Shown: piece by piece, positions 1 to 8,329 of the stretch | Numbering within the stretch: the first letter of the stretch is position 1 | Layout of the letters: every line of letters begins with the position of its first letter | NCBI GenBank assembly: GCA_963826795.1 | Contig: CAWGYT010000004.1 | Location: 124,001 to 188,000, forward strand | Length of the DNA: 64,000 nt | Source of the DNA: CAWGYT01 sp963826795 | GTDB taxonomy: Bacteria > Planctomycetota > Planctomycetia > Pirellulales > Pirellulaceae | Reading direction: 5' to 3' | Notes under the pieces: model-generated | What the model was told of the DNA's origin: nothing | Database searches by the model: none | What the model saw: only the letters and a program-made list of their open reading frames with translations | Translations under genes and position numbers: made by a program

Positions 1-50
1 CCCCTCATCCGGCCTTCGGCCACCTTCTCCCGCGTTGGGGAGAAGGGACA

Positions 51-138
51 GGATCGTGTCACCTCTCGCGGAGGATCGTGTCACCTCTCCCGGAGGATCG
101 TGTCACCTCTCCCGGAGGATCGTGTCACCTCTCCCGAG
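51..138. repeat. Four tandem 22-bp units
   Basis: The unit GGATCGTGTCACCTCTCCCG plus GA occurs at 51-72, 73-94, 95-116 and 117-138. The first unit differs by one base (CTCGCG for CTCCCG) and the last diverges only at its end. There are no spacers, so it is not CRISPR-like. The last unit runs directly into a perfect hairpin. Confidence 0.9.
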
Positions 139-149
139 GCCGGGAGAGG
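128..149. repeat. Perfect 9-bp inverted repeat (hairpin)
   Basis: CCTCTCCCG at 128-136 pairs with CGGGAGAGG at 141-149 around a 4-base AGGC loop. It has no T-run on either side, so a rho-independent terminator is not indicated. It resembles small intergenic palindromes found in many copies in GC-rich genomes; that family link is inference. Confidence 0.7.
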
Positions 150-285
150 TCGGCCGGGGCCCGCTTGCGGGGACCGGGCGGGTGAGGGCTCGGCCGCTGG
201 AGAGGCCCCGGCGGGGTGGAAAAAGTCGGGCGATTCCCAGCGGGCACTCTTTCGTTCCCTCCGCCGATCGGCATAATAATCGCTC

Positions 286-972
286 ATGAAACCCATCGTA
301 CAAATTTCGCTCGACTTGACGAACATCGACGAGGCCTTGGAGACGGCGCGGATGGCGTTGCGGGCGGGTGTGGACTGGCTGGAGGCCGGCACGCCGCTGA
401 TCTTGGCCGAAGGCCTGCGCTCGGTCCGTGCCCTGCGGGCGGAGTTTCCCGAGGTGCCGATCGTTGCCGACTTGAAGACGATGGACGGCGGGTACCTGGA
501 GGCCGAGATGATGGCCGAGGCCGGGGCGACGCACGTGGTTGTGATGTCTCAGGCGCATGAGGAGACGATTCTGCGCGTCGTCGAAGCAGGCGCGGCCTAC
601 GGCATCGGGGTGATGGGCGACAATCTCGGGTCGGCCGACATGGTGGCTGCTGCCAAACGCTTGGAAAATTTAGGCTGCGGCTTTGTCATCCACCATATTG
701 GCTACGACGAACGACGTGGGATCGCAGCGCGCGGCCTTCGGCCGCCGAATCCGCTCGACCAGCTGCGAGAAGTCGTCGATGCCGTCTCGGTCCCGGTTCA
801 GGCCGTTGGCGGACTATCGCTGGAACAAGCGATCGCGACCCCCAGCTACGGGGCCAATCTGGTCGTCCTCGGCGCGCCACTGGCGATCGACAGCGAACGA
901 TTCCAAACCGCTGGCGGAGACCTGGAAGCTTCGCTGAGAAAGATCTGCCAGGCGATCCACGGATCAGAGTGA
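286..972 (+). CDS. 3-hexulose-6-phosphate synthase-like (OMP decarboxylase superfamily)
   Basis: A 228-aa single-domain TIM barrel of the HUMPS/KGPDC family. The catalytic DxKxxD signature is D62-x-K64-x-x-D67, preceded by E33 in EAGTP. The loop at 136-141 reads HHIGYD. The H-x-G-x-D form is typical of hexulose-phosphate synthase, whereas 3-keto-L-gulonate-6-P decarboxylase has an Arg at 139. The expected reaction is formaldehyde plus ribulose-5-P to hexulose-6-P, or its reverse. Length is normal for the family. A sugar isomerase-type TIM barrel follows 70 bp downstream on the same strand. No phosphohexulose isomerase is adjacent, so substrate is not certain. The ATG at 286 has only a weak ribosome-binding site. 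Confidence 0.75.
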   Translation: MKPIVQISLDLTNIDEALETARMALRAGVDWLEAGTPLILAEGLRSVRALRAEFPEVPIVADLKTMDGGYLEAEMMAEAGATHVVVMSQAHEETILRVVEAGAAYGIGVMGDNLGSADMVAAAKRLENLGCGFVIHHIGYDERRGIAARGLRPPNPLDQLREVVDAVSVPVQAVGGLSLEQAIATPSYGANLVVLGAPLAIDSERFQTAGGDLEASLRKICQAIHGSE

Positions 973-1042
973 GCCCGCGAAGCCCACCATCTGAACTTCG
1001 GGATCCTGGCCTCCTAAGCAACCCACGACAAGCGAAGCATTC

Positions 1043-1924
1043 ATGGCGGATCTGGCTGTTTTTCCGAAGGCGTTCATGGACCCCCTGTGCGTGACGGGCG
1101 AGATGAGGCTGCGCCATTGGATCGAGCTGGCCGCGACGCTCGACGTCGACGGGTTGGAGTTCTACTGCGGCTTTCTCGATCTACAGAAGCCGTCCGACTG
1201 GAAGGCCGCTCGTCGGTTGGCCGAGGACAACGGGCTGACGATCCCCATGCTTTGCTGCTCGCCCGATTTCACGCATCCCGATCCTGATTTTCGGCAGCAG
1301 CAGATTGATCAGGAAAAGCACTGGATCGACATGGCCGCGGCGCTGGGTGGCAAGTACTGCCGCGTGCTCTCGGGGCAGCGGCGACCCGAGGTATCGCGAG
1401 CGGATGGCATCCGCTATGCCGCGGAATCGATTCAGGCCTGTTTGCCTCACGCCCGCAGCTGCAAGGTGACCTTAGTTCTTGAGAATCATTACAAGGACAA
1501 CTATTGGCAGTACCCCGAGTTCGCCCAGAAGATGGATGTCTTCTGCGAGCTCGTCGACCAAATTCAAGACCCCGGTTTCGGCGTGAACTATGACCCCAGC
1601 AATACGCTCTTGGCCGGGGAAGACCCGCTCGAGCTCTTGGAGCGGGTGAAGCACCGTGTCGTGACGATGCACGCGAGCGATCGTTACCTGAAATCCGGGA
1701 CGATTGAGGACCTTCGGCGGGAGGAGGATTCCGTCGGCTATGCCCAGCGTTTGGCCCACGGCGTCATCGGGCGCGGGATGAATGACTACGACGCGATCTT
1801 TCAGACACTCACAAAGGCTGGCTTCGACGGTTGGATCAGCATCGAAGACGGCGAGGACGGCATGGAGCAACTGCGGGAAAGCGTCTCGTTTCTCCGCGGC
1901 AAAATGGCTCAGTGGTTTGCCTGA
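1043..1924 (+). CDS. Sugar phosphate isomerase/epimerase family TIM barrel
   Basis: A 293-aa xylose isomerase-like (AP endonuclease 2 superfamily) barrel. Likely metal ligands are E147 (LVLENH), D184 (NYDPSN), H210 (TMHASD) and E268 (ISIEDG), a pattern typical of ketose 3-epimerases and related isomerases. There is no signal peptide, so it should be cytoplasmic. It follows the hexulose-phosphate synthase-like gene and may act on a related sugar phosphate. The exact substrate cannot be read from sequence. Confidence 0.75.
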   Translation: MADLAVFPKAFMDPLCVTGEMRLRHWIELAATLDVDGLEFYCGFLDLQKPSDWKAARRLAEDNGLTIPMLCCSPDFTHPDPDFRQQQIDQEKHWIDMAAALGGKYCRVLSGQRRPEVSRADGIRYAAESIQACLPHARSCKVTLVLENHYKDNYWQYPEFAQKMDVFCELVDQIQDPGFGVNYDPSNTLLAGEDPLELLERVKHRVVTMHASDRYLKSGTIEDLRREEDSVGYAQRLAHGVIGRGMNDYDAIFQTLTKAGFDGWISIEDGEDGMEQLRESVSFLRGKMAQWFA

Positions 1925-2010
1925 GCTCCGTGGGTCTCGTGAAGTGCGACGGCGCGTTTCTCGGTTGAGATTCGGTTAAGTCGGGTGCAATTCTCGAGAT
2001 AATTGTTAAA

Positions 2011-2607
2011 ATGCCTCGAAGCCTTCCGGCGGATCAATCCCGCCGCTCGCCCCAGCCCTTTTGTCGGTCGACGCGTGTGAACCATCATTCTCGAACGCGA
2101 CTTGCTGCCCCCGTCCGCGGTCGGGTTGGTGACCGCCCAACGATCCACGGGCTGGCGATCCACGGGCTGGCGATCCACCGCTTCGCAGTCTGCAGCCTGC
2201 TCGTGAGCAGCTTGCTCGGCTGCGGCCCCACTTCCAAGACCGTTCCGATTCGCGGCCAAGTGACGTACCAGGGCAAGCCGCTCAGCCAGGGGACCATCAT
2301 GTATGTGCCCCGCGACCGGGCTGCGGGACGTCAGGCTCGGGGGGAAATCAAGTCGGATGGCAGTTTCGAGTTGACCACCTTTCAGCCGGGCGACGGGGCG
2401 CTGATCGGCGACTACGATATCGCGATCGTTTCGCTGAAGGCGCACCCCGGCGAACCGAGCCGCGAAGAGATCGAGGCGATGGGCGGGATCATCCAGCGCG
2501 GCTCGGCGATTCCCGAGCGGTACGGCGATCCGTCCAGCTCGGGGCTCAGCGACTCGGTGGATCGCGATCATGCGGGGATCAAGAACTTCGAGCTTTCGGA
2601 CGAGTAG
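2011..2607 (+). CDS. Probable secreted lipoprotein, carboxypeptidase-regulatory-like
   Basis: 198 aa. A hydrophobic stretch ends in LLGC at about residue 71, a plausible lipobox. It is followed by PIRGQVTYQGKPLSQGTI, the pattern of small beta-sandwich lipoproteins common in planctomycetes. The long basic leader before the lipobox contains 15-bp tandem repeats at DNA level (2141-2185, reading IHGLA), so the true start could be further in. Function is unknown. It precedes a DUF1559 gene by 93 bp, a frequent arrangement in this phylum. Confidence 0.6.
   Translation: MPRSLPADQSRRSPQPFCRSTRVNHHSRTRLAAPVRGRVGDRPTIHGLAIHGLAIHRFAVCSLLVSSLLGCGPTSKTVPIRGQVTYQGKPLSQGTIMYVPRDRAAGRQARGEIKSDGSFELTTFQPGDGALIGDYDIAIVSLKAHPGEPSREEIEAMGGIIQRGSAIPERYGDPSSSGLSDSVDRDHAGIKNFELSDE
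2141..2185. repeat. 15-bp tandem repeat inside a lipoprotein leader
   Basis: CGATCCACGGGCTGG occurs at 2141-2155 and 2156-2170, with a decayed third unit at 2171-2185. The 15-bp period keeps the reading frame and encodes IHGLA repeats. Confidence 0.85.
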
Positions 2608-2700
2608 ACGCGGTCCAGCCGCGCCCGCAGGGCCGGTCGGCCGGATTGGGACACCCAGGCGAGGCGGCCACTTTCGTTTTGCGTAAAAAGGACCCCTGCT

Positions 2701-3792
2701 ATGGTCAATCCAGCGCCTCTGTCCCCTCGCGATCGAGGCCAAGCGTGGGCGGACCGTCCGGCCGCGGATTCGAAGCGAGGTTTTACCCTGATCGAGCTGC
2801 TGGTGGTGATCGCCATCATCGCGCTCCTGGTGGTGCTCCTGCTGCCCGCGATCAATTCGGCCCGCGAAGCCGCCCGCCGAGCTCAGTGTCTCAACAAGCT
2901 GAAGCAGATCGGCGTTGCCCTGCTCAACTACGAATCGGCCTTTGGCGTGTACCCGTACGGATCGAATGACGCCGACTGCGAGAGTGTGCGAGGGAAAACC
3001 TTGGATCGGGTCCCGCTGAACTGGCGAGTGATCATTTTGCCGTACTTGGAGGACGAGCAGTTGAACCGGCAACTGCAACAGCTGGCCAAGGAAAGTATCG
3101 TGACGGGCTGTTATCCGGTCCGCCCCTGGGATCGCTCGCCGCTGCAGCAACAAGTGGTCGACGCGTTTATTTGTCCCAGCGAGAACGAGCCCTACGTGAA
3201 GACGGGGCTGTCGAGTTGGTCAGGTCCCGCCACGGCGGCGATCGCGTCCTACTTTGGAAGTGCCGGACCCGTCTCGACGGGACCGCCCGACTGGGGAATC
3301 CCGAATGTCTGCGGGCTGTGCGCCGGCGGTTCCGTGCCCGACGCGACGTGTCCCTGCATCTACGGAAATTCCGACGTGGCCCGCCGCGGATTCTATCACG
3401 GCCATAACCCCAAGGGGCCGGGGATGCTGGATATGTGGCCCAATCGGTTGAAGCCCAAGGACGTCAAGGACGGCACCTCGAAAACGATTTTTGTGGGCGA
3501 GACCCATCATTCGCGCAGTTTGGAAGAGCCCGGTTGCCACGAGCACATGCACTGGATGGGGAGCTGGTCGGTGGCCTCGACGGTCTGGGGGATCAATTCG
3601 CCTACCGCGACCGGCAATTGGTGGGGCGGCTGCAATTTTCGTAGCCGGCATCCGGGTGGGGCGAATTTCGTCTACGTCGACGGCTCAATTCACTTCCTGA
3701 CGGACGACATCAATCTCGTGACGCTCGCCAACCTGGCTCACCGTCGAGATGGAGACCGTTGGCAGCCCGGCTCGAGCCAGACAAGCCCCTGA
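2701..3792 (+). CDS. DUF1559 domain protein with pseudopilin-like N-terminus
   Basis: 363 aa. Residues 27-34 read GFTLIELL, the prepilin peptidase/methylation motif, followed by a single hydrophobic helix and then SAREAARRAQC. The rest has the planctomycete DUF1559 layout, with an H-x-G-G-x-N-F-x-x-x-D-G-S segment near the C-terminus (HPGGANFVYVDGS). These proteins are presumed surface or periplasmic and membrane-anchored, and occur in dozens of paralogues per planctomycete genome. Molecular function is unknown. The stop codon falls at the junction of the first two units of a 17-bp tandem repeat (3774-3824). Confidence 0.9.
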   Translation: MVNPAPLSPRDRGQAWADRPAADSKRGFTLIELLVVIAIIALLVVLLLPAINSAREAARRAQCLNKLKQIGVALLNYESAFGVYPYGSNDADCESVRGKTLDRVPLNWRVIILPYLEDEQLNRQLQQLAKESIVTGCYPVRPWDRSPLQQQVVDAFICPSENEPYVKTGLSSWSGPATAAIASYFGSAGPVSTGPPDWGIPNVCGLCAGGSVPDATCPCIYGNSDVARRGFYHGHNPKGPGMLDMWPNRLKPKDVKDGTSKTIFVGETHHSRSLEEPGCHEHMHWMGSWSVASTVWGINSPTATGNWWGGCNFRSRHPGGANFVYVDGSIHFLTDDINLVTLANLAHRRDGDRWQPGSSQTSP

Positions 3793-3824
3793 GCCAGACA
3801 GGCCCCAGAGCCAGACAGGGCTTG
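3774..3824. repeat. Three tandem 17-bp units at a gene 3' end
   Basis: GAGCCAGACAAGCCCCT, GAGCCAGACAGGCCCCA and GAGCCAGACAGGGCTTG at 3774-3790, 3791-3807 and 3808-3824. The TGA stop of the DUF1559 gene spans the first junction (3790-3792). Confidence 0.85.
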
Positions 3825-3883
3825 ACCGCGCCCGTTGGGCCTCCAACCAAACGGAACCCAATCGCAAAAAAGGAACCGCTTCG

Positions 3884-5185
3884 ATGCCACTCGGAGAAAT
3901 CACCTCGATTGAAATTCAGCCGCAGGGAGTCACGCTCACATGGGAAAACGGCGAGCGGCATGATTTGCCGGCGGTGTGGTGGTTGCACAATAGCCCCTCT
4001 CGTATCGACTCGCAAACCGGCCAGCGACTGGTCGATATTCTGGATCTGCCGATGGTGCCTCGCATCGCCTCGGGGCGTTTGACCGATGGGGCGCTGGAGA
4101 TCGAATTCGATGAGCCGTCCGAGGCCGTCAGTTATCCCGTCGGTCTGCTCCGCTCATGGCTGGACACGCACCACGAAGATGACGAACGGGAACGCTGGAC
4201 CGGCCGAGTTGCGGCGAGCTTCCCCGAGTTTCCATATGAAAGCGTTCGGGAAGACGCGGGGCAGAGGCTCGAGTGGCTGAGCGAACTGCACCGCCATGGA
4301 ATCGTGCTGCTGCGCAATGTCCCGGTCGAGGACGGAATGGTCACGCGCGTGGTGGAGTGGTTTGGGTTCGTGCGGGAAACGAACTATGGACGCTATTTCC
4401 GCATCCAATCCGTGCCGGAACCCGCCAGTCTCGTCCATACTCGGCAGGGCCTCTTGCCGCATACGGACAACCCCTACCGGCGTCCGGTGCCGGGGCTGCA
4501 ACTGCTGCACTGCATGTACAACGAAGTCGAGGGGGGCGAGAGCATCTTCGTGGACGGATTGCAGGTTGCGGCCGAGTTGGAAGCGGATGCCCCGGAGGCG
4601 TATCGAGAGTTGACTCGCCACCCCGTCACATTCCGCTATCGCGATTCACAGAACGACTTGCAGGCGACCCGCCGCATCATTCGGTGTGACTCGCTGGGTC
4701 GAATTGTGGCGATCCACTACAGCCCTCGCTCCATTCGACCGCCTCATCCGCAGTATGGCGATGTGTCCATGTTCTACGAGGCGTATCGCCAGTTCGCTCA
4801 GCGCGTCGCGGATCCCCGCTTGCAGCATCGAAACCGCTTCCAGCCCGGTGATCTGCTGATCTTCGACAACCATCGATTGTTGCACGGCAGGTTTCCGTAC
4901 CAAGCCGAAGGACGTCGCGAGTTGCAGTGCTGCTACGCGGAGAAAGATGGATTTCTCAGCACCTTGCAAATGCGCCGCTGGCCTAGGCCGCGCGGTCGGA
5001 AAAGGGGTCAGGTCCCAAAAGCCGGAACGGCCCTTCGGGTGCTGTGCACTCTTGGGACCGGCCCCCTTTCCGACCGGCCCCCGACCGGCCCCCTTTTCCG
5101 GACGCGGCCCGCGTTCAGAATTCGGCGTTGCCGGGTGTCCGCGGGAAGGGGATCACATCGCGGATATTCGCCATGCCGGAGATGA
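3884..5185 (+). CDS. Gamma-butyrobetaine hydroxylase-like 2-oxoglutarate dioxygenase
   Basis: Residues 1-100 match the small DUF971/GBBH-like N-terminal domain and residues 110-360 a TauD-type dioxygenase core. The iron triad appears as H193-x-D195 (LPHTDN) and H334 (LLHGR), the latter followed by R336 for 2-oxoglutarate. Substrates in the family are quaternary amines such as gamma-butyrobetaine, trimethyllysine or trimethylaminoethylphosphonate; which one applies here is open. ATG 3884 is chosen for the AAAGGA-type RBS just upstream and because the domain begins there. Family homology stops near residue 367 (RRWP). The remaining ~66 residues are read through a repeat and overlap the end of asnS by 71 bp. 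A single missing C near 4983 would put a TAG at 4984-4986, so the natural end is probably there. Confidence 0.75.
   Translation: MPLGEITSIEIQPQGVTLTWENGERHDLPAVWWLHNSPSRIDSQTGQRLVDILDLPMVPRIASGRLTDGALEIEFDEPSEAVSYPVGLLRSWLDTHHEDDERERWTGRVAASFPEFPYESVREDAGQRLEWLSELHRHGIVLLRNVPVEDGMVTRVVEWFGFVRETNYGRYFRIQSVPEPASLVHTRQGLLPHTDNPYRRPVPGLQLLHCMYNEVEGGESIFVDGLQVAAELEADAPEAYRELTRHPVTFRYRDSQNDLQATRRIIRCDSLGRIVAIHYSPRSIRPPHPQYGDVSMFYEAYRQFAQRVADPRLQHRNRFQPGDLLIFDNHRLLHGRFPYQAEGRRELQCCYAEKDGFLSTLQMRRWPRPRGRKRGQVPKAGTALRVLCTLGTGPLSDRPPTGPLFRTRPAFRIRRCRVSAGRGSHRGYSPCRR
4998..5076. repeat. Palindromic GGGACC(TGA)CCCCTTTTCC-type repeat
   Basis: GGAAAAGGGGTCAGGTCCCA at 4998-5017 is roughly the reverse complement of TTGGGACCGGCCCCCTTTCC around 5053-5072, so the segment can fold into a long hairpin between two convergent genes. 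The same core recurs near 29418 and 31217 in this window. It begins just after a CTAG at 4983-4986. Confidence 0.7.
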
Positions 5186-6506
5186 ATTGGACGCAGCGTT
5201 CCAGTCCCAGGCCGAAACCCGCGTGCGGGACCGTTCCGTAGCGGCGGAGATCCAGATACCACCAATAGTCGTCGGTATTCAGGCCTTGTTCCTGCATGCG
5301 GGATTCGAGCACGTCCAAGCGGTCCTCACGTTGACTTCCGCCAATGATCTCGCCGACTTTCGGCACCAGGACGTCCATGGCTCGCACCGTTTTGCCATCG
5401 TCCCCGACTTTCATATAAAACGGTTTGATTCCGCGGGGATAGTCGTACAGGATCACGGGCCGGCCAAAGTGTTTCTCGGCAAGATATCGTTCGTGTTCCG
5501 ACTGCAGGTCCGATCCCCACTCCACGGGATACTCGAATGACTCGCCGCTGGAACCGAGGATCTGGATCGCCTCGGTATAAGGCAACCGTACAAACTCGCT
5601 CTGGACGATGCCTTCCAGCGTCGCGAGGATCGAATCATCGATAAACTGGTTGAAGAACTGCATGTCCTCGGCAGCATCTTCCAGCGCGTCGCGAAAGATA
5701 CGCTTGAGAAACGCTTCGGCCAGGTCCATGTTGTCGTCCAGATCGTAGAAGGCCATTTCCGGCTCGACCATCCAGAACTCCGCCAAGTGCCGCGACGTAT
5801 TCGAGTTTTCGGCGCGGAACGTGGGGCCGAACGTGTAGACTTTGCCCAGCGACGTGGCGAAGATTTCGGCCTCCAGTTGGCCGCTGACCGTCAAGAACGT
5901 GGGGCGTTCAAAAAAATCCTGGCGATCGTCGACCTTGCCTTCGACGCGGGGCGGGTTCGCCAGATCGAGTGTCGTGACGCGAAACATCTCGCCGGCGCCC
6001 TCGCAGTCACTGCCGGTGATGATCGGTGTATGAACGTACAGGAAGCCGCGTTCCTGGAAGAACTGATGAATCGAGCGGCTGACGACGTTGCGGACTCGCA
6101 TCACCGCGCCGAAGGTGTTCGTGCGAGGGCGTAAGTGAGCCCATTCGCGGAGCTTTTCGAACGAGTGCCGCTTTTTCTGGAGCGGGTATTGTTCCGGATC
6201 GGCCCAGCCGTGCACCACAATCCGCTCGGCCAAGAGCTCGGTCGCCTGGCCTTTGCCACTCGATGGCTTGACCTCGCCCGTGACGGAGACGCTGCAGCCG
6301 GCCGTCAGCCGTTTCACATCGGACTCGTAGTTCTCAAGCTGACCGTCGGCGATGACCTGGATGTTGCCCAGGCAGGAACCATCGTTGAGCTCGAGAAATG
6401 AAAACCCGCCTTTGGAATCGCGCCGAGTTCGAATCCATCCCTGCAGCAGGACCTGCTGCCCAATGGCCGTCTCCTGCCGCGCCTGTCGGACCTGCATTTT
6501 TTCCAT
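5115..6506 (-). CDS. asnS: Asparaginyl-tRNA synthetase
   Basis: 463 aa from the ATG at 6506, matching the usual ~465. An N-terminal OB-fold anticodon-binding domain (VLLQGWIRTRRDSKGG) is followed by a class II catalytic core with motif 2 FRAENSNTSRHLAEF and motif 3 GFGLGLERC. The AENSNTSRH form separates AsnRS from AspRS. It charges tRNA-Asn in the cytoplasm. An upstream in-frame extension to 6905 overlaps the NRAMP gene in another frame and is not real. The 3' end overlaps the read-through tail of the convergent dioxygenase gene. Confidence 0.95.
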   Translation of the reverse strand: MEKMQVRQARQETAIGQQVLLQGWIRTRRDSKGGFSFLELNDGSCLGNIQVIADGQLENYESDVKRLTAGCSVSVTGEVKPSSGKGQATELLAERIVVHGWADPEQYPLQKKRHSFEKLREWAHLRPRTNTFGAVMRVRNVVSRSIHQFFQERGFLYVHTPIITGSDCEGAGEMFRVTTLDLANPPRVEGKVDDRQDFFERPTFLTVSGQLEAEIFATSLGKVYTFGPTFRAENSNTSRHLAEFWMVEPEMAFYDLDDNMDLAEAFLKRIFRDALEDAAEDMQFFNQFIDDSILATLEGIVQSEFVRLPYTEAIQILGSSGESFEYPVEWGSDLQSEHERYLAEKHFGRPVILYDYPRGIKPFYMKVGDDGKTVRAMDVLVPKVGEIIGGSQREDRLDVLESRMQEQGLNTDDYWWYLDLRRYGTVPHAGFGLGLERCVQFISGMANIRDVIPFPRTPGNAEF

Positions 6507-6535
6507 GTTGCTGCCTTCGCGTATGTTGTCACGGC

Positions 6536-8244
6536 CTAGTACGAGACGGGACGGCGGCCTTTCAGGGCGAATCCGAGTAGGACGAGCACCACGTAGACAA
6601 CGGCCACCAGGATCACGACGGTCCCGGCTTGCGGATCGGCGGCCTTCTCGCGGATCGCCGCGATCGCGGCGGCGATCGCCCCCAGCACGGAAAAGCCCAT
6701 CAGGACATTCCAGGTCACCCGTCTCGCGCCCGGCGGCTTTGCCTCGCCCATCAGCCGATCGTTGTTCATCATCATCAAGAAGGTGACGTAGGCAATTGGA
6801 AGCAGCATCATGCCGAAGCTGGAGGCGAGGATCGCGAGCCACAGTTTGGCCTCGCCGTCCCACACGATCGGCCACAGCGCCCCGCAGATGCCGGCGATCA
6901 GACAACCGATGACATGCGGCGTTCCGCCCAGGGGTTGGTCAAACATCTCGCAGAAGGCGAACCCGTTGATCAACATCAAGATGATGATCGTCGAGAAACC
7001 CATCGCGAAGATCCCGATCCCAAATACCAGATTGGCGCGCTGGGCTCCGAGCAACGGCGCGAGGGCCTGCGAAAGCTGAAATGCATCGCGTCGGACGAGC
7101 GAGGCGGCCACGCGCTTCTCCGCCAGTGGCAGACTGGCCATCCGAGCCAGTTGTTCGTCCTCCGACAAGCTTGCCCAGGCATCGCCAAGTTCGGCCGCCA
7201 TCCGACCCTCAATCAAGGGTCGCGCCTTGCCAAACACATCACTTTGCTCGCATCACCGCTGCGTCATCGCTCAAGAAGTCGTGATCGACCCGAGCGTGAA
7301 ATGTCGCGGCCGAAGCGATCACGACACAACTGGTGACCAGGATGTAAGGAATCGCCATCCCCGTGCGAGAGATCAAACCGCGCCAATCCGCGAAACGTGG
7401 CGTCCCAGCCTCGATTCAGCAACGTGTAAGGCATCAGAAACGTCATGTTGATTCCGACCGCGGTCGCCGCCGCTCCGATCATGACGGCCCGCTGTTCCGT
7501 GACCAACTTGCCGGTCCAGTATTGGCGCACGACGTCCGGAAGTCCCGTCAGCAGCTCGCTCAATTGTCCCGCCGGCTCGTTCCAGCTCTGCAGCCTCGGC
7601 ACAAAGCCCGCGAAGATCTCGCTCCAGTTCAGCTGTCCTTTCGAGGCGAGCAGGCCAACGACGCCGACAAAGCAGATCACGATCATCCCCACCAGGCCCT
7701 TCAGCAGCCAGTCGAACGCCTTGGCCGCCAAACCCCGCCGGCTGTTCAACGTCACCGCGATCGCCGCCGCGGCCAGCAGGACCGCCGAAACCGATAGCTT
7801 GGACCTCAGGGACTCGTTCACGGTCGGCTCCCCGATCAGATTTCGCTGCAAGGCGGCGAAACAGAGGCTGAATTGGGGCATGCACCAGATCATGTTGGCC
7901 ATGCACGTCGCCAGAATCCAACCCCAACCCAGCACCGGGTTGATGTGCTCGTTGATCGCTCGAAACGGTTTCTGCCCGGTTGAGAGCGTCACGTAGCTGA
8001 TCGCCGACAACATGATGACGCCCATCACGATGGCGACCAACTGCAGCCAAATCAGGCTCGTCCCGCCCAGGATCCCCAGGAACAACGCTCCGGCCAACGA
8101 ACCTCCGCCGAGCGTAATCGCACTTTGGAGCCAGCCGGGTCCGGACAACCGCGTGTAGATGAGCAACGTCGCCCCGGGTCCGCGTTGCTGCGCGTCCAGC
8201 AGCAGCTGCCGTTCCTGTTCGACGCGATTCGGTTCATTCTGCAT
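6536..8244 (-). CDS. NRAMP-like metal transporter, frame broken twice
   Basis: Two long frames, 8244-7264 and 7237-6536, together make one polytopic protein of about 11 hydrophobic segments. The frame breaks near 7361-7374, where the next stretch (MAIPYILVTSCVVIASAA) lies in a second frame, and again near 7240-7256, where AKSDVFGKA resumes in a third. The first break looks like one extra base after GATCTCTCG; the second like one extra A in CAAAG. Residues such as NRGWDATFRGLARFDLS and the C-terminal helices support NRAMP membership. TM1 has SGPGWLQSA in place of the canonical DPGN metal-binding motif, so substrate is uncertain. It starts 85 bp downstream of trxB and ends 30 bp before asnS, on the same strand. 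Confidence 0.7.
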
Positions 8245-8329
8245 TGCGAGACATCGCCCTTCGGGTCAGAGTAAAAAAGTGCGCCCAGCGGTGAGGCCGA
8301 AGAGGGGGCGATTCGCCTGGGTTGCCGAT

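Larger units (their letters stand above)
1..285. other. Repeat-rich intergenic region without a gene
   Basis: No convincing coding sequence lies before the first gene. The stretch holds a hairpin near 23-46 (CCTTCTCC pairing with GGAGAAGG), four 22-bp tandem units at 51-138 and a second hairpin at 128-149. The remainder to 285 is GC-rich with nothing recognisable. Short frames on both strands here are low-complexity and repeat-derived. Confidence 0.6.

Noticed and set aside
51..138. Four regular repeats as a possible CRISPR array
   Set aside because: Units are contiguous with no spacers, and no cas genes are present.
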